Made by a program: the position numbers and the translations under genes. The notes under the pieces were generated by a model. The model was not told where the DNA came from. It did no database searches and was given only the letters and a program-made list of their open reading frames with translations. From Thermodesulfobacteriota bacterium (GTDB taxonomy: Bacteria; Desulfobacterota; Desulfobacteria; Desulfobacterales; Desulfosudaceae): DNA of 64,000 nt. Location: positions 62,001-126,000 of the forward strand of contig JBFMDX010000008.1 of the NCBI GenBank assembly GCA_040753795.1, read 5' to 3'. Every line of letters begins with the position of its first letter. Position 1 is the stretch's first letter. This document shows positions 28,152-39,200 of this stretch, piece by piece.

Positions 28152-30979
28152 CCACTGATGCCATCATTATCCGGGGCGCCCGGCAGCATAACCTGAAAAA
28201 CATCGACGTGACCCTGCCGCGCAACAAGCTGGTGGTTGTCACCGGCCTGTCCGGGTCAGGCAAGTCCTCCCTGGCTTTTGACACCCTATACGCCGAGGGC
28301 CAGCGCCGCTACGTGGAATCCCTGTCCACCTATGCCCGCCAGTTTCTGGGCCGCATGGACAAGCCCGACGTGGACGTCATCGAAGGGCTGTCGCCGGCCA
28401 TCGCCATCGAGCAGAAGACGGCCGGCCACAACCCCCGCTCCACCGTGGGTACGGTCACCGAAATTTACGACTACCTGCGGCTGCTGTTTGCCCGCTGCGG
28501 CCGCCCCCATTGTTATCTGTGCGGCCGGCCGATCTCGTCCCAGAGCATCGACCAGATCATGGATCAGGTCACGGCCCTGCCCGGGGGCACGGCCATCGTC
28601 ATTCTCTCGCCCCTGGTGACCGGCCAGAAAGGGTCCCACGAAAAGCTGCTGGCCCGCCTGAAAAAAGAGGGGTTCGCCCGGGTCCGGGTCGACGGCGAGC
28701 AGCATGAACTGGAAGCGGTCCCCAAGCTGGAAAAAAACAAAAAGCACACCATCGAGGTGGTCTGCGACCGGCTCCATGTCCGGCCGGGCATTGAAAAGCG
28801 CCTGGCCGACTCCCTGGAACTGGCCCTGTCCAAATCCGAGGGCATGGCCATCGTGGACGTGCTGGAGGCCGGGACCCGCCAGGCCGCCAGCACCCTGCTG
28901 TTCAGCGAAAAATCCGCCTGTACCGTCTGCGGCATCAGTTGCCCGGAACTGACCCCGGCCAGCTTTTCCTTCAACTCCCCCCAGGGCGCCTGCCCCAAGT
29001 GCGACGGCCTGGGGTCGGTCATGGAATTTGCCCCGGACCTGCTGGTGCCGGATCCCAACCTGTCCCTGCGGCAGGGGGCCATCGCCATCTGGGCCAACCG
29101 CAATTCCGTTCAGTTCGCGGATTTTCTGGACGCCCTGACCGCCTTTTACAAGGTGGATATCTATACCCCTTACAAAGATCTGCCGGAACCCTTCCGGCAG
29201 ATCCTGCTGTATGGCTCGGGCCGGACCGAGATCCCGTTCTACGTGGAGCGGGGCGGCCGGCGCCTGACCTACACCAAGGCCTTTGAGGGCGTCATTCCCA
29301 ATCTGCACCGCCGCTACCTGGAAACCGATTCGGCCTGGTCCCGGGAGGAGATGCGGCAGTACATGAATTTCAGCGTCTGCGACGAATGCCGGGGGACACG
29401 CCTGAACCGCTCCAGCAGCGCCGTCACCGTCGGCGGCCGCACCATTTCCCAGACCACCGCCCTGTCCGTGGCCGCGGCCCGGGAATTTTTCGCCGGCCTG
29501 GCCTTTGCCGGCAAGGAGAAGATCATCGCCGCGCCGGTGTTAAAGGAGATCGACGAACGGCTCGGTTTTCTGGCGGACGTGGGCCTGACCTACCTGACCC
29601 TGGACCGCGGCGCCGGCACCCTCTCCGGCGGTGAAAGCCAGCGCATCCGCCTAGCCACCCAGATCGGCTCCAAGCTGACCGGCGTGCTGTACGTGCTGGA
29701 CGAGCCCAGCATCGGCCTGCACCAGCGGGATAACCTGCGGCTGCTCTCCTCCCTGCTGAAAATGCGGGACCTGGGCAACACGGTCCTGGTGGTGGAGCAT
29801 GACCGGGAGACCATCATGGCCGCCGACCACGTGGTGGACATGGGTCCCGGCGCCGGCATGAAGGGCGGCTCGGTGGTGTTCGCCGGCCCGCCGGCGGAGA
29901 TGCTCAACCACCCCGAGTCCCTGACCGGGCAGTATTTTTCCGGCCGCAAATCCATCGCCGTGCCGGAAAAACGGCGGCCGGCCGGCAAGAAGGCCCTGGT
30001 CGTGCGCGGCGCCCGCCAGAACAACCTCAAGAACATCGACGTGGCCTTCCCCCTGGGCACCCTCATCTGCGTCACCGGCGTGTCCGGGTCCGGCAAGTCC
30101 ACCCTGGTGCTGGACACCCTTTACCGGCGCCTGGCCCAGCGCATCAACCAGTCCCGCAAAACACCGGGACGGCATGACGACATCACCGGCATCGAACTGG
30201 TGGACAAGGTCATCAACATCGACCAGTCGCCCATCGGCCGCACGCCCCGCTCCAACCCCGGCACCTATACCGGCGTCTTCACCTTCATCCGCGAGCTCTT
30301 TGCCGAAACGCCCGACGCCCGGACCCGGGGCTACACTCCCGGCCGGTTCAGCTTCAACGTCAAGGGCGGCCGCTGCGAAGCCTGCGAGGGTGACGGCATC
30401 ATCAAGATCGAGATGCATTTTCTGCCGGATGTGTTCGTGGCCTGCGACATCTGCAAGGGGAAGCGCTACAACCGGGAAACCCTGGAAGTCCACTACAAGG
30501 GCAAAACCATCGCCGACGTGCTGGACATGACCGTCAACCAGGCCATGGAGTTTTTCAAGAATATCGGCAGTATCCGCACCAGGCTGCAGACCCTGGTGGA
30601 CGTGGGCCTGGGCTATATTCACCTGGGCCAGGCCGCCACCACCCTGTCCGGCGGCGAAGCCCAGCGCATCAAACTCTCCCGGGAGCTGAGCAAGCGAGGC
30701 ACCGGCCAGACGGTCTATTTCCTGGACGAGCCCACCACCGGCCTGCACATCGACGACATCCAGAAGCTGCTGGCCGTGATCGACCGGCTGGTGGAGACCG
30801 GCAACACGGTCATCATCATCGAGCACAACCTGGACGTGGTCAAACACGCCGATTATATCATCGACCTCGGCCCGGAAGGCGGCGACGAGGGCGGCCGGGT
30901 GGTGGCCAAAGGCACCCCCGAACAGGTGGCCGCCGTCAAAGAATCCCACACCGGCCGGTTTCTGAAACAAGTGCTGTGA
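28148..30979 (+). CDS. uvrA: Excinuclease ABC subunit A
   Basis: The damage-recognition ATPase of nucleotide excision repair, 943 residues. It has two ABC ATPase modules with Walker [14 protein letters not shown] (residues ~32-44) and [13 protein letters not shown] (~643-655), and signature motifs [12 protein letters not shown] and [12 protein letters not shown]. The zinc-binding cysteine sets are present ([18 protein letters not shown] with [16 protein letters not shown] with [10 protein letters not shown]). The C-terminal [13 protein letters not shown] and the end are intact. It is coupled to pdxA by ATGA overlap, an unusual but seen pairing, and is complete and normal. Confidence 0.98.
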   Translation: MTTDAIIIRGARQHNLKNIDVTLPRNKLVVVTGLSGSGKSSLAFDTLYAEGQRRYVESLSTYARQFLGRMDKPDVDVIEGLSPAIAIEQKTAGHNPRSTVGTVTEIYDYLRLLFARCGRPHCYLCGRPISSQSIDQIMDQVTALPGGTAIVILSPLVTGQKGSHEKLLARLKKEGFARVRVDGEQHELEAVPKLEKNKKHTIEVVCDRLHVRPGIEKRLADSLELALSKSEGMAIVDVLEAGTRQAASTLLFSEKSACTVCGISCPELTPASFSFNSPQGACPKCDGLGSVMEFAPDLLVPDPNLSLRQGAIAIWANRNSVQFADFLDALTAFYKVDIYTPYKDLPEPFRQILLYGSGRTEIPFYVERGGRRLTYTKAFEGVIPNLHRRYLETDSAWSREEMRQYMNFSVCDECRGTRLNRSSSAVTVGGRTISQTTALSVAAAREFFAGLAFAGKEKIIAAPVLKEIDERLGFLADVGLTYLTLDRGAGTLSGGESQRIRLATQIGSKLTGVLYVLDEPSIGLHQRDNLRLLSSLLKMRDLGNTVLVVEHDRETIMAADHVVDMGPGAGMKGGSVVFAGPPAEMLNHPESLTGQYFSGRKSIAVPEKRRPAGKKALVVRGARQNNLKNIDVAFPLGTLICVTGVSGSGKSTLVLDTLYRRLAQRINQSRKTPGRHDDITGIELVDKVINIDQSPIGRTPRSNPGTYTGVFTFIRELFAETPDARTRGYTPGRFSFNVKGGRCEACEGDGIIKIEMHFLPDVFVACDICKGKRYNRETLEVHYKGKTIADVLDMTVNQAMEFFKNIGSIRTRLQTLVDVGLGYIHLGQAATTLSGGEAQRIKLSRELSKRGTGQTVYFLDEPTTGLHIDDIQKLLAVIDRLVETGNTVIIIEHNLDVVKHADYIIDLGPEGGDEGGRVVAKGTPEQVAAVKESHTGRFLKQVL

Positions 30980-31018
30980 TCTCTTATCCCGCCGGGGAAA
31001 AATTTTTCCGTTTTTATC

Positions 31019-31047
31019 TTGACTTTAACCGGGAGTTTTTATAAACA
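31019..31047 (+). promoter_or_regulatory. Putative sigma-70 promoter of tRNA-Asn
   Basis: TTGACT at 31019-31024 is followed by TAAACA after 17 bases (or TATAAA after 15), about 20 bases before the tRNA 5' end. Both position and sequence fit a strong stable-RNA promoter. Confidence 0.55.
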
Positions 31048-31067
31048 TTTCTGGTTTACTTGACTGA

Positions 31068-31143
31068 TCCCCAGTAGCTCAGTCGGCAGAGCAGGTGGCT
31101 GTTAACCACCGTGTCCGCGGTTCGAGTCCGTGCTGGGGAGCCA
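31068..31143 (+). tRNA. tRNA-Asn (anticodon GTT)
   Basis: A 76-base cloverleaf including an encoded CCA. The acceptor stem is TCCCCAG/CTGGGGA with discriminator G. The D arm reads AGCTCAGTCGGCAGAGC, and the anticodon stem GGTGG/CCACC has loop CTGTTAA giving anticodon GTT. The T arm contains GTTCGAGTC. The promoter is just upstream and the terminator just downstream. The defence-type island begins immediately after it, so the tRNA is a plausible integration site. Confidence 0.97.
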
Positions 31144-31150
31144 AAATTCA

Positions 31151-31191
31151 AAATGGCCTTTTTTCGTCGAAAAAGAGGCCATTTCTTTTTT
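31151..31191 (+). terminator. Rho-independent terminator of tRNA-Asn
   Basis: The stem AAATGGCCT (31151-31159) with AGGCCATTT (31176-31184) extends inward through T-run/A-run pairs. It is followed by CTTTTTTT, eight bases after the tRNA CCA. Confidence 0.9.
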
Positions 31192-31280
31192 GCAGGCCAT
31201 GTTGCTTTCAACAAGCATATCAAACGGCTGCCGATGATATCCAGCGCGCCGGCATGGATTTTGACTGTCAGATAAAATAG

Positions 31281-32273
31281 TTATCGGTATTTTTTTCTTG
31301 TTGCTTCTATGGATTGCACCACTTCATCCGCCAGCCAGGCGGGTGACAGCACCTTGACCTGATCGCCGAACGACAAAACCCAGGAAAGCACCTCCGGCTC
31401 CGATGAAGCGGTAAAGGTCAGGATGATGCCCTCCTTTTTCCTCTGAATTTTCTGGTCCGGGCTCAAGCGACGTTCCATGGCATAGGCAGCCGCATACCCG
31501 CTCAGCTCCAGCCTGACCCGGAAGGAATCGTCTTTTATTATGCCAAAGGCTTGGTTGAACTGTTTCTCAAAGTTATAGTCTTTGGGAACAACGAACTTTC
31601 TATCGGTCGGTGACACCTTTTCCAGCCGATGGACGGCCAGCAGGGGATCAAAGTCAAACTCCGTCTTCCGTGATCCGGGATAACGGGCCATGCCGGCGTG
31701 AAGATAAAGGGCGTTGTTATAGGCAAAAAGTTTGTAGGGCTTGATATAAAAGGTTTTGCCCGTCTCTTCCATGGGGCTTTTGTAAACGATCTCGCAGACG
31801 GTCTTCTCATCCATGGCCCTGATCAACCGCCGGATGTCTTGCTGCCGGGGCGTGTAATCGATGGTGCCGGGCAGAAAGGCCGCGAAGGAATCGGATCCGG
31901 CCGAGCCGGCCGCCAGCAAGCTGCTTTTCTGAATGGCCTTTTCAGACTCCAGAAACAGATCTTTGCCCAGCAAGTGCCGCGTAAAGGCCTGGCACATGTA
32001 CAGCATGGACAGTTCGGACGGCGACATACTCACGGCGCCGGGAGGCGTTTCCGGCCGCGGGATCCGGTAATAGCTCTTTCTGCCTTCCCTGGTTTCTTCA
32101 ATCGGCACATATGCCCGGCTGATATGATTGACTATCCGTATCACTGCCTGTTTGGAGCATTCCATCTCCTCGGCCAGGTCGCTCAGCGACCGGGATTTCC
32201 CTGTAAAATAAAGCTCGGCAAACAGCCAGATCAGCTTTTCCCCGTAGGTTTTATCCGATTTCTTCCGCGGCAT
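31281..32273 (-). CDS. WYL-domain transcriptional regulator
   Basis: A 330-residue regulator. The N-terminal winged helix-turn-helix is visible (LSDLAEEMECSKQAVIRIVN). A WYL ligand-sensing domain follows (KTFYIKPYKLFAYNNALYLH), then a C-terminal WCX-like extension ending in SWVLSFGDQVKVLSPAWL. Proteins of this layout (BrxR/CapW-like) repress phage-defence operons and respond to nucleic-acid or nucleotide signals. The start is fixed by GAGGAGGGGG four bases upstream of the ATG. Its own promoter contains an inverted repeat between -35 and -10, so autorepression is likely. It is the first island gene after tRNA-Asn. Confidence 0.9.
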   Translation of the reverse strand: MPRKKSDKTYGEKLIWLFAELYFTGKSRSLSDLAEEMECSKQAVIRIVNHISRAYVPIEETREGRKSYYRIPRPETPPGAVSMSPSELSMLYMCQAFTRHLLGKDLFLESEKAIQKSSLLAAGSAGSDSFAAFLPGTIDYTPRQQDIRRLIRAMDEKTVCEIVYKSPMEETGKTFYIKPYKLFAYNNALYLHAGMARYPGSRKTEFDFDPLLAVHRLEKVSPTDRKFVVPKDYNFEKQFNQAFGIIKDDSFRVRLELSGYAAAYAMERRLSPDQKIQRKKEGIILTFTASSEPEVLSWVLSFGDQVKVLSPAWLADEVVQSIEATRKKYR

Positions 32274-32296
32274 GAGTCCCCCTCCTCATAAAAGGA

Positions 32297-32324
32297 ATTA
32301 TCGTTCCGTTTTATGGAACAATAA
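32297..32324 (-). promoter_or_regulatory. Promoter/operator of the WYL regulator gene
   Basis: On the minus strand, -35 TTATTG and -10 GATAAT are separated by 16 bases, and the inverted repeat GTTCC-N7-GGAAC (32303-32319) fills the spacer. The dyad extends imperfectly to TATyGTTCC/GGAACAATA. A near-identical site occurs at 54836-54852 before another island gene. Confidence 0.65.
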
Positions 32325-32404
32325 CGTGCGATGCTGGTGGTGTCAAGCAGACGGATCGGATGGAACTTGTTTTTTATAGGTGCCACGAGGGAAAAAAGTG
32401 GACA

Positions 32405-32466
32405 ATGACCCATTTATGCGTCATAATCGGGTCAAAACATAACCCAAAAAAAGATATTCGGGTCAT
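32405..32466. repeat. GGGTCA repeats upstream of the Fic gene
   Basis: ATGACCC (32405-32411), CGGGTCA (32428-32434) and CGGGTCAT (32459-32466) form one inverted and one direct repeat of the same core. They lie in the 75 bases before the Fic start, probably as operator or activator sites. The last copy ends 18 bases before the start codon. Confidence 0.45.
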
Positions 32467-32483
32467 CCATTGATGAGGTAATA

Positions 32484-33593
32484 ATGACGCGCTATATATG
32501 GCAGCTCCCCGCATGGCCGAATCTGATCCGGGACGATTCAGCGCTGTTACGCCCCCTGGGCAAAACACGTCAGGCCCAGGGAGAACTGTTTGCCAGGGCA
32601 GATTATTTTGAGCTGAACCTGCAGGCCGATGTGCTGACCGAAGAGGCCTTCACCACCGCGGCCATAGAGGGCGAATCCCTTAACCGCCAAGCCGTCCGCT
32701 CATCCGTCGCCCGACGGCTGGGTCTGCCGACAGCCGGGTTGCCGGCCTCCGATCGGCACATTGACGGCCTGGTGGAAATGCTCATCGATGCCACCCGAAA
32801 TTATGCCACGCCATTGACGGCATCAAGACTAAAAGGGTGGCAGGCGTCGCTTTTCCCGACCGGGTACGCGGGCCTGCACAGAATCGTCACGGGTGACTGG
32901 CGGCGGGACAAAACTCCCATGCAGGTAATTTCCGGGCCGGTCGGCAAGGAAAAAATACATTTTGAAGCCCCACCGGCCGCAAACGTGCCGGCTGAAATAA
33001 AACAGTTTCTGGCCTGGTTCAAATCATCGCCGGACCGGCTCGACGGACTGGTGCGGGCGGCCGAAGCCCACCTCCGCTTTGTCACCATTCACCCTTTTGC
33101 CGACGGCAACGGCCGCGTTGCCCGGGCCATCACCGACATGGCCCTGGCCCAGGATGAAAAAAAAGGCTTTCGCCTGTACAGTATGTCCGCCCAGATCAAC
33201 GCCGAACGCGAGCAGTACTATAATGTCCTGGAACGGACGCAAAAGGGCAAGGGCGACATCACCGAATGGATCATCTGGTTTCTGGAATGTCTTCAGAGGG
33301 CAATGGAGCAATCCGCCCTCGAAATTAACAAGGTCATGGACAAAGCCCGCTTCTGGCGGAACGTGGCTGACCATAACCTTAACGACCGTCAGAAAAAAGC
33401 GGTCAACAAGCTTTTAGATGCAGGGCCCGGAGGATTTGAGGGGGGATTGACTAATAAAAAATACCGGGCCATGACCAGAACCACCCGGGAAACCGCTAAA
33501 AGAGACCTGATCCAACTGGTCGGCATGGGCATACTCAAAAAAAATCCCGGCGGCGGCCGCAGCGTCAGCTATGATCTGTTTTGGTCGGAATAA
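32484..33593 (+). CDS. Fic family protein (DUF4172 N-terminus), likely AMP transferase
   Basis: A 369-residue Fic protein. The N-terminal DUF4172-like region contains TTAAIEGESLN, matching the inhibitory (S/T)xxxE(G/N) helix that blocks ATP in class II Fic proteins. The catalytic motif HPFADGNGRVAR is complete (His, Asp, both Asn/Gly and Arg), so it should transfer AMP or another nucleotide monophosphate to a target hydroxyl. The C-terminal ~80 residues look like a winged helix (TTRETAKRDLIQLVGMGIL), which could let it bind DNA or a regulator. It is divergent from the WYL gene, within an island of defence-type genes. Confidence 0.9.
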   Translation: MTRYIWQLPAWPNLIRDDSALLRPLGKTRQAQGELFARADYFELNLQADVLTEEAFTTAAIEGESLNRQAVRSSVARRLGLPTAGLPASDRHIDGLVEMLIDATRNYATPLTASRLKGWQASLFPTGYAGLHRIVTGDWRRDKTPMQVISGPVGKEKIHFEAPPAANVPAEIKQFLAWFKSSPDRLDGLVRAAEAHLRFVTIHPFADGNGRVARAITDMALAQDEKKGFRLYSMSAQINAEREQYYNVLERTQKGKGDITEWIIWFLECLQRAMEQSALEINKVMDKARFWRNVADHNLNDRQKKAVNKLLDAGPGGFEGGLTNKKYRAMTRTTRETAKRDLIQLVGMGILKKNPGGGRSVSYDLFWSE

Positions 33594-33642
33594 CCGATCA
33601 AGTTCTTGCCTGTTTTTACGAAGTCGCCAGAAATGATATAAT

Positions 33643-36225
33643 ATGAAAATAACCTTCGACATGGCCTTTGACCAGGGCTGCTGGCCCGGCCCCCTGACAG
33701 ACCGCAAAGCAGCGGCCGGCGAACTCTGGGTCGGCCCCCTGGGCCTGCTCAACCTCATCGAAACCATGACCGGCCTGCGCGGCCCCGGCATACCCGGGGC
33801 TGTCCGTGTCGCCTCCCTGGTGCCGGCCATTCGCCAAACCAGCCGGTTCTGGAGCCAGTCCGCCGTCGTTGACCCCTTTGGCACGGCCGCCAAAATTCTG
33901 GACTGGCGGGATTTTCTCTTTCTGCACGGCTGGCAGGGCGAAAAAGGCCATGGCCGCCTGCCGGCCCTGGCCGAAGTCACCGCCGCCGTCCTGCCCGGCA
34001 TTCCCGACCGCCTGCGTCAGGCCGCCGGAACCATCTCCGGCCAAAACAACGCCATCTCCGAACTGCACCTATTTGAACCGCCGGCCGATCTGCCCCGGAC
34101 CTGGCAGCAGGTCATCACCGCCCTGACACAGACCGGTACCACCGTGGCCATCCAGGGCATCCTCCCGGCCACACCCAAAGGCGACCTGGCCGCCTGCCGT
34201 AAAACCGCCTTTTCGCCCACGGGCGACGGCTCCCTGCAACTTCTCCGGCCCCTTACCCCGGGAGCGGCCGCCCAGGAGGCAGCGGCCTGGCTGTCCGGCC
34301 TTTCAAACCTGGATCGCACCGTCATCATCGGCCCGGACAACACCCTGGATGCCGCCCTGTACCGCTTCGGCCTGCCCACCACCGGCGGCGGCATCCCGGT
34401 GTATGACAACGCCCTGCTGCAAATCCTGCCGCTGGTGCTGGAAATGGCCTGGTCCCCGCCCGACCCCCAGCGGGCCCTGGAACTGCTGATGCTGCCGGTC
34501 AGCCCCATCCCCAGGGGGATCGCCTTCCGGCTGATCCGGGCGCTGCAAAACTACCCGGCCGTGGAATCAGAAGAATGGCGCCGGGCCCTGGACACGGGCC
34601 TGCAGGAAATCCCAGACACCAGCCGCCTCAAAAACCTCAAAAACCGGCTGGAAGCCATTTTCAACCCCTGCATCAGGGACAAACAATACCCGGTCACCGA
34701 GGTCCACACCCGCATCGATCTCCTGCGCAACTGGGCCCGTGGCCGCATGCAGCATGATCCCGCCGAAGGCCTGGACTGGCAGCCACTGATCGCCCAACTG
34801 GAAAACGCCGGGCGCATGGTTTCCCTGTCCGGGCTGGGACATTTCACCGCGCCCCAGATCCGGCGCATGATTCACGATATCACCGTTGAAAGCCATGTCC
34901 TGCCCCTGTACCCGGACCAGGCCGGCCTGGCCCATGTGGACGCGCCCGAATGCCTGGTGGACCGGGCCGAAAACATCCTCTGGTGGTCATTTAACCGCGA
35001 TTCAGCCGGGTCTGTTTTCACCGACCCGTTTTCCGATGACGAAAGACGCTCCCTGCGGGATATCGGCGTCGTGCTGCCCGACCCGGGCCGGCAGGCCATC
35101 CGCAACGCCGTCCGCTGGCAGCGACCCCTGCTGCTGGCCGAAAAGCAGCTCATTCTGGTCTGCCCGAAAAACAGCCTTGCCAACGAAGAACAGTTCCCCC
35201 ACCCCCTGTGGGACGAACTGGTCGGCCGGTTAAAAAACAGCGCCAATGCCGCGGCCCTTGAAACGCGGGACATTCTCTCACCCAAAAAGCCGGCCCTCAA
35301 AAAACGCAAAAGAATTCCCCTGCCCGGCCCGGAGAGCGAACTGCATATCGATCCAACCCTGATCATCAGGCCCGAGTCGGAATCGCCCGACAGCCTGTCC
35401 GACCTGTTTTCCTGCCCGTTTCGCTGGCTGGTAACCCGCCTGGGCCGGATCTCCAGCGGCCTGTCCGCCGCCCTCTCGTCACCCGAAGAGCTGGAAGGCT
35501 GGTTCATTCATGAAATTTTAAGGCGCCTGCTGGAACAGGGCAAACAGGCGCCGACCGCCGCCGCCAAAAAGGCCGGCAGCATATTCGATCAACAGGGGCC
35601 GTTTCTGGCAGCCAAATTTTTCCTTCCCGGTCACGACGACCTGCGGGCCCGGGTGAAAAGCAACACGGAAACAGCCGCCGCTCAGATCTTCCGGCTGATG
35701 GACCGGGTCGGCTTTTCCATTGACGCCGTGGAGCAGAAATATGAACAGAAGGCGCCGTCCCTGAAGATTACGCTCAACGGCCGTCCGGACCTGGTGCTCG
35801 GCACCCCCCAGGCGGTGATCGACTTTAAACGCGGCGGGGTTAAATACCGCCAGACCGAGCTGGCCAACGGCACCAGCATCCAACTGGCGGTTTACGGCCA
35901 CCTGCTGCGGGGAAAAGAAAGCGCGCCTTTCCCTCCGGCCGCCTATTTCATGCTCAAAACCGGGCAACTGATCACCACCGAACCGCGGGCGTTCCCCGAA
36001 GCAATCGCCGTTAATGGCATTGAATTAAAAGAGACCTGGCAGGCCGTTAAAACCACGTACAAAGCCGTCCGTGAAGAACTTGACCGGGGAGAGGTCGGGA
36101 TTCCGGGCAACCAGGAAGAACCTCCCAAAGAAAGCCAAATCATCGACGGCCGGCTTTCCTTAAAACCCTGCGCTTTCTGCAATCTGGGCGCTCTCTGCGG
36201 CCAGGCGTTTATGGAGGCGGAATGA
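33643..36225 (+). CDS. AddB-like PD-(D/E)XK nuclease subunit
   Basis: An 860-residue protein pairing with the helicase downstream. The C-terminus carries a RecB-type nuclease core: GRPDLVLGTPQAVIDFKRGG supplies the Asp and Asp-x-Lys residues, and the Gln of the QxxxY motif is in TSIQLAVYGHLL. Four cysteines flank the core: one in FSCPFRWLVTRLG and three in CAFCNLGALCG, with the C-x2-C-x5-C spacing of the AddB iron-sulfur staple. The N-terminal two thirds resembles an inactive helicase-like body; no Walker A is visible, unlike Bacillus AddB. The stop overlaps the helicase start (ATGA). Expected role: end resection of double-strand breaks and degradation of foreign linear DNA. Confidence 0.82.
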   Translation: MKITFDMAFDQGCWPGPLTDRKAAAGELWVGPLGLLNLIETMTGLRGPGIPGAVRVASLVPAIRQTSRFWSQSAVVDPFGTAAKILDWRDFLFLHGWQGEKGHGRLPALAEVTAAVLPGIPDRLRQAAGTISGQNNAISELHLFEPPADLPRTWQQVITALTQTGTTVAIQGILPATPKGDLAACRKTAFSPTGDGSLQLLRPLTPGAAAQEAAAWLSGLSNLDRTVIIGPDNTLDAALYRFGLPTTGGGIPVYDNALLQILPLVLEMAWSPPDPQRALELLMLPVSPIPRGIAFRLIRALQNYPAVESEEWRRALDTGLQEIPDTSRLKNLKNRLEAIFNPCIRDKQYPVTEVHTRIDLLRNWARGRMQHDPAEGLDWQPLIAQLENAGRMVSLSGLGHFTAPQIRRMIHDITVESHVLPLYPDQAGLAHVDAPECLVDRAENILWWSFNRDSAGSVFTDPFSDDERRSLRDIGVVLPDPGRQAIRNAVRWQRPLLLAEKQLILVCPKNSLANEEQFPHPLWDELVGRLKNSANAAALETRDILSPKKPALKKRKRIPLPGPESELHIDPTLIIRPESESPDSLSDLFSCPFRWLVTRLGRISSGLSAALSSPEELEGWFIHEILRRLLEQGKQAPTAAAKKAGSIFDQQGPFLAAKFFLPGHDDLRARVKSNTETAAAQIFRLMDRVGFSIDAVEQKYEQKAPSLKITLNGRPDLVLGTPQAVIDFKRGGVKYRQTELANGTSIQLAVYGHLLRGKESAPFPPAAYFMLKTGQLITTEPRAFPEAIAVNGIELKETWQAVKTTYKAVREELDRGEVGIPGNQEEPPKESQIIDGRLSLKPCAFCNLGALCGQAFMEAE

Positions 36226-39200
36226 GAAACATCCACATCATCACCGCCAGCGCGGGCTCCGGCAAAACCTACCGCCTCTCCACCCTGCTGCACGAACGCA
36301 TTACCGCCGGCAGTGTGCGGCCGGAAGCTGTCATCGCCACCACCTTCACCCGCAAGGCCGCGGCCGAACTGTCCGAACGGGTCCGCCGGCACCTGATCGC
36401 CGGAAACCTGATCGAGGAAGCCAACCGCCTGGCCGCCGCCCGCATGGGCACCATCAACTCCGTCTGCGGCCGCCTGATCAGCGATTTTGCCTTTGAGCAG
36501 GGCATCTTTCCCGAGGCCGGCGTGCTGGACGAAGCCGCCGCCAACCGGGAAGTCCGCCGCGCCATCTCCAGCGTGGTCACCCAGGACCGCGCCCGTCAAC
36601 TGACCGAGCTTGAAAACCGGCTGACCAGCTTCAATTGGTCCGAATCGGTCCGCGATATCATCGGCCTGGCCAGAAGCAACGGCCTGACAACAGCGGACCT
36701 GGAAAAATCAAAAGCCCACAGCCGCGAAAGCATCCGGTACCTGCTCGGCCGGACATCCACGGCCAAGGCCGCGGCCGACCTGGAGCAGTCTGTCAAAGAC
36801 GAATTGGCCGCCCTGATCCCCCAAATCGACCTGGATGAAGACACCACCAAGGGGACCAAAAGTGCGCTTGATTTTTGCCAAAACACCCTGACCCAGATGC
36901 AACAGGGCCGGCCGATTGCCTGGGCGGCCTGGCTTAAACTCACCAACCCCGGTTTCGGAAAAAAGTCCGCTGAACTTGCCCAACCCCTCATGGCCCTGGC
37001 CGCCGCTCACGACAGCCACCCCGGCTTAAAACAGGACCTGGATGACGCCATCGGCCTGGTCTTTGATATCGCCATTGCCACCCTCGATATTTACCAGGAG
37101 CACAAACGGCTCTGGGGTGTGGTCGACTTTACCGACCAGGAAGTCCTGATGCTCGAACTGCTCGACCGGCCCGAAGTCGTCAGCCGCCTGCAGGGCCACA
37201 TCGACCTGCTGCTGGTCGATGAATTCCAGGATACCAGCCCCATCCAGCTGGCCATCCTGCTGAAACTGGCGGGCATCAGCAAAGAAACCGTCTGGGTGGG
37301 CGACCAGAAGCAGTCCATCTACGGGTTTCGCGGCACCGACCCGGCCCTCATGGACACCTGCCTGGCCGAAATCGTCAAAAACCGCCGCCCCGAAATCCTG
37401 GACAAATCCTGGCGCAGCCGCCCGCCCCTGGTCAAACTGACCTCGGATGTCTTCAGCCGGGCCTTTGCCCGGCACGGCATCCCCGAAGACATGATCCGTC
37501 TCTCTCCGGCCCATCAAAAAGACGACCCGGATCTGGGTCCGACCGTCGAATGGTGGACCATAACCAGCAGTGGCCGGGCATCACAGACCCAGGACGCCGC
37601 GGCCCTGGCCGATGGTATCCGCAAGCTCTTAAACGACCCGAACACCCGTGTCCGCGACAAGGCCACCGGCGCCACCCGCCCGGTCAAACCGGGCGACATC
37701 GCCATCCTCTGCCGCAGCCACGACGTCGGCCGCAAAACCGCCGCCGCCCTGGAAAGCCTCAACATCCGGGCCGTGCTGCCCCGGACCGGCCTGCTCAACA
37801 CCCCGGAGATCATGGCCGTCATGGCCGGCCTTCGCCTCTGGGTCGATGTCCGCGACTCCCTGGCCGCGGCCGAACTGGCCCGCCTCTTTCATTTTCCGGA
37901 TGCCCCCGGGCAATGGCTGGAAACCCTGTTAAAAAACCCCGGCGCCCCGGCCTTTGCCGACCTGCCCGAAATCACCGCCATCATCGCCCAATCGCAACTG
38001 CACCCGGCCGCCGGCATCGAGCAGAGCCTGGATCGGGTCTGCCGGGCCGTCAATATCCGCAAGTGGTGCCTGGCCTGGGGCGATGCCGCCGAGCGCTTCG
38101 CCAACCTGGATTCGCTCAAGGCCCATGCCCGCAACTACATCAACGCCTGCTTTGAGGAAGGTATCGGCTGCACCCCGGCCGGGCTCATCGCCCACCTCTA
38201 TGATCTCAACGCCAACGAAGAAGACAGCCGCGCGCCGGTCACCGGCGAAAACGCCGTCAACATCGTCACCTGGCATGCCTGCAAAGGACTGGAATGGCCC
38301 ATCACCGTCCTGGCCCAGATCGGCAAAACCTTTGATCCCGATCCCCTGGGCGTGCAGGTGGTCAACAACTGGCGGACCTTCAGCCTGGACAACCCCCTGG
38401 CCGACCGCCTGCTGCGCTTCTGGATCTCCCCCTATCATGAACGGACGAAAAATTCGGCTTTCCACGACCGCCTGCAAAACCATCCCTCCATGGCAGAAAC
38501 CGCCCGCCAGCATAACCGCCAGGAGCTGCGCCTGCTGTACGTGGGCTGGACCCGCGCCCGGGACCGCCTCATCCTGGCCGGACGGGAAAAGGAATTTTCC
38601 TCCGGCATCCTGGCTATGCTGGTCGACGATCAAAACCAGTGGCTGCTGTGCCCCCCGGACAAAAACAAGGCCACCTGGGCCGGCAAAAAGATAGACATTC
38701 ACACCCGCGTCCTGAACCCGGTCGACCCCGAACCCCGGCAAACCATTCCGGGAAAAGATTATCCGGACGTCTGCCCCCCGCTGCAAGACTCCGGCCATCC
38801 CCCGGCCCGGCTCTCTCCCTCGGCCATCCCCGGAACCGGCCGGATCATCTCCCTGGAGAAAATCAGCGACCGCCTGCCCCTGGCCGACCAGGCGGACATG
38901 ACCGCCCTGGGCGAAGCCATCCACACCTTTTATGCCGCCGACCGCCTCGGCCTTGAGAAAACCGCACGCCTGACCCTGGCCGCCGATATCCTGCACCGCT
39001 GGCAGACCGCCGCCAGCTTAACGCCCGAACACCTTCTGCAATCCGCCGACGCCCTTACGGCCTGGGTTGACCGGAATTACCCCAACGCATCCTGGAAAAA
39101 AGAGATGCCCATCCTCCACCGCCTGGACAACGGCACCCTGATTTCCGGGTTTATCGACCTGCTTCTGGAAACCCCGGAACAACTGGTCATCATCGACCAC

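Noticed and set aside
31133-31143. Integrase-type attachment site at the tRNA-Asn 3' end
   Set aside because: No second copy of the tRNA 3' end was noticed downstream and no integrase gene is present; the idea is kept only as a possible hotspot.
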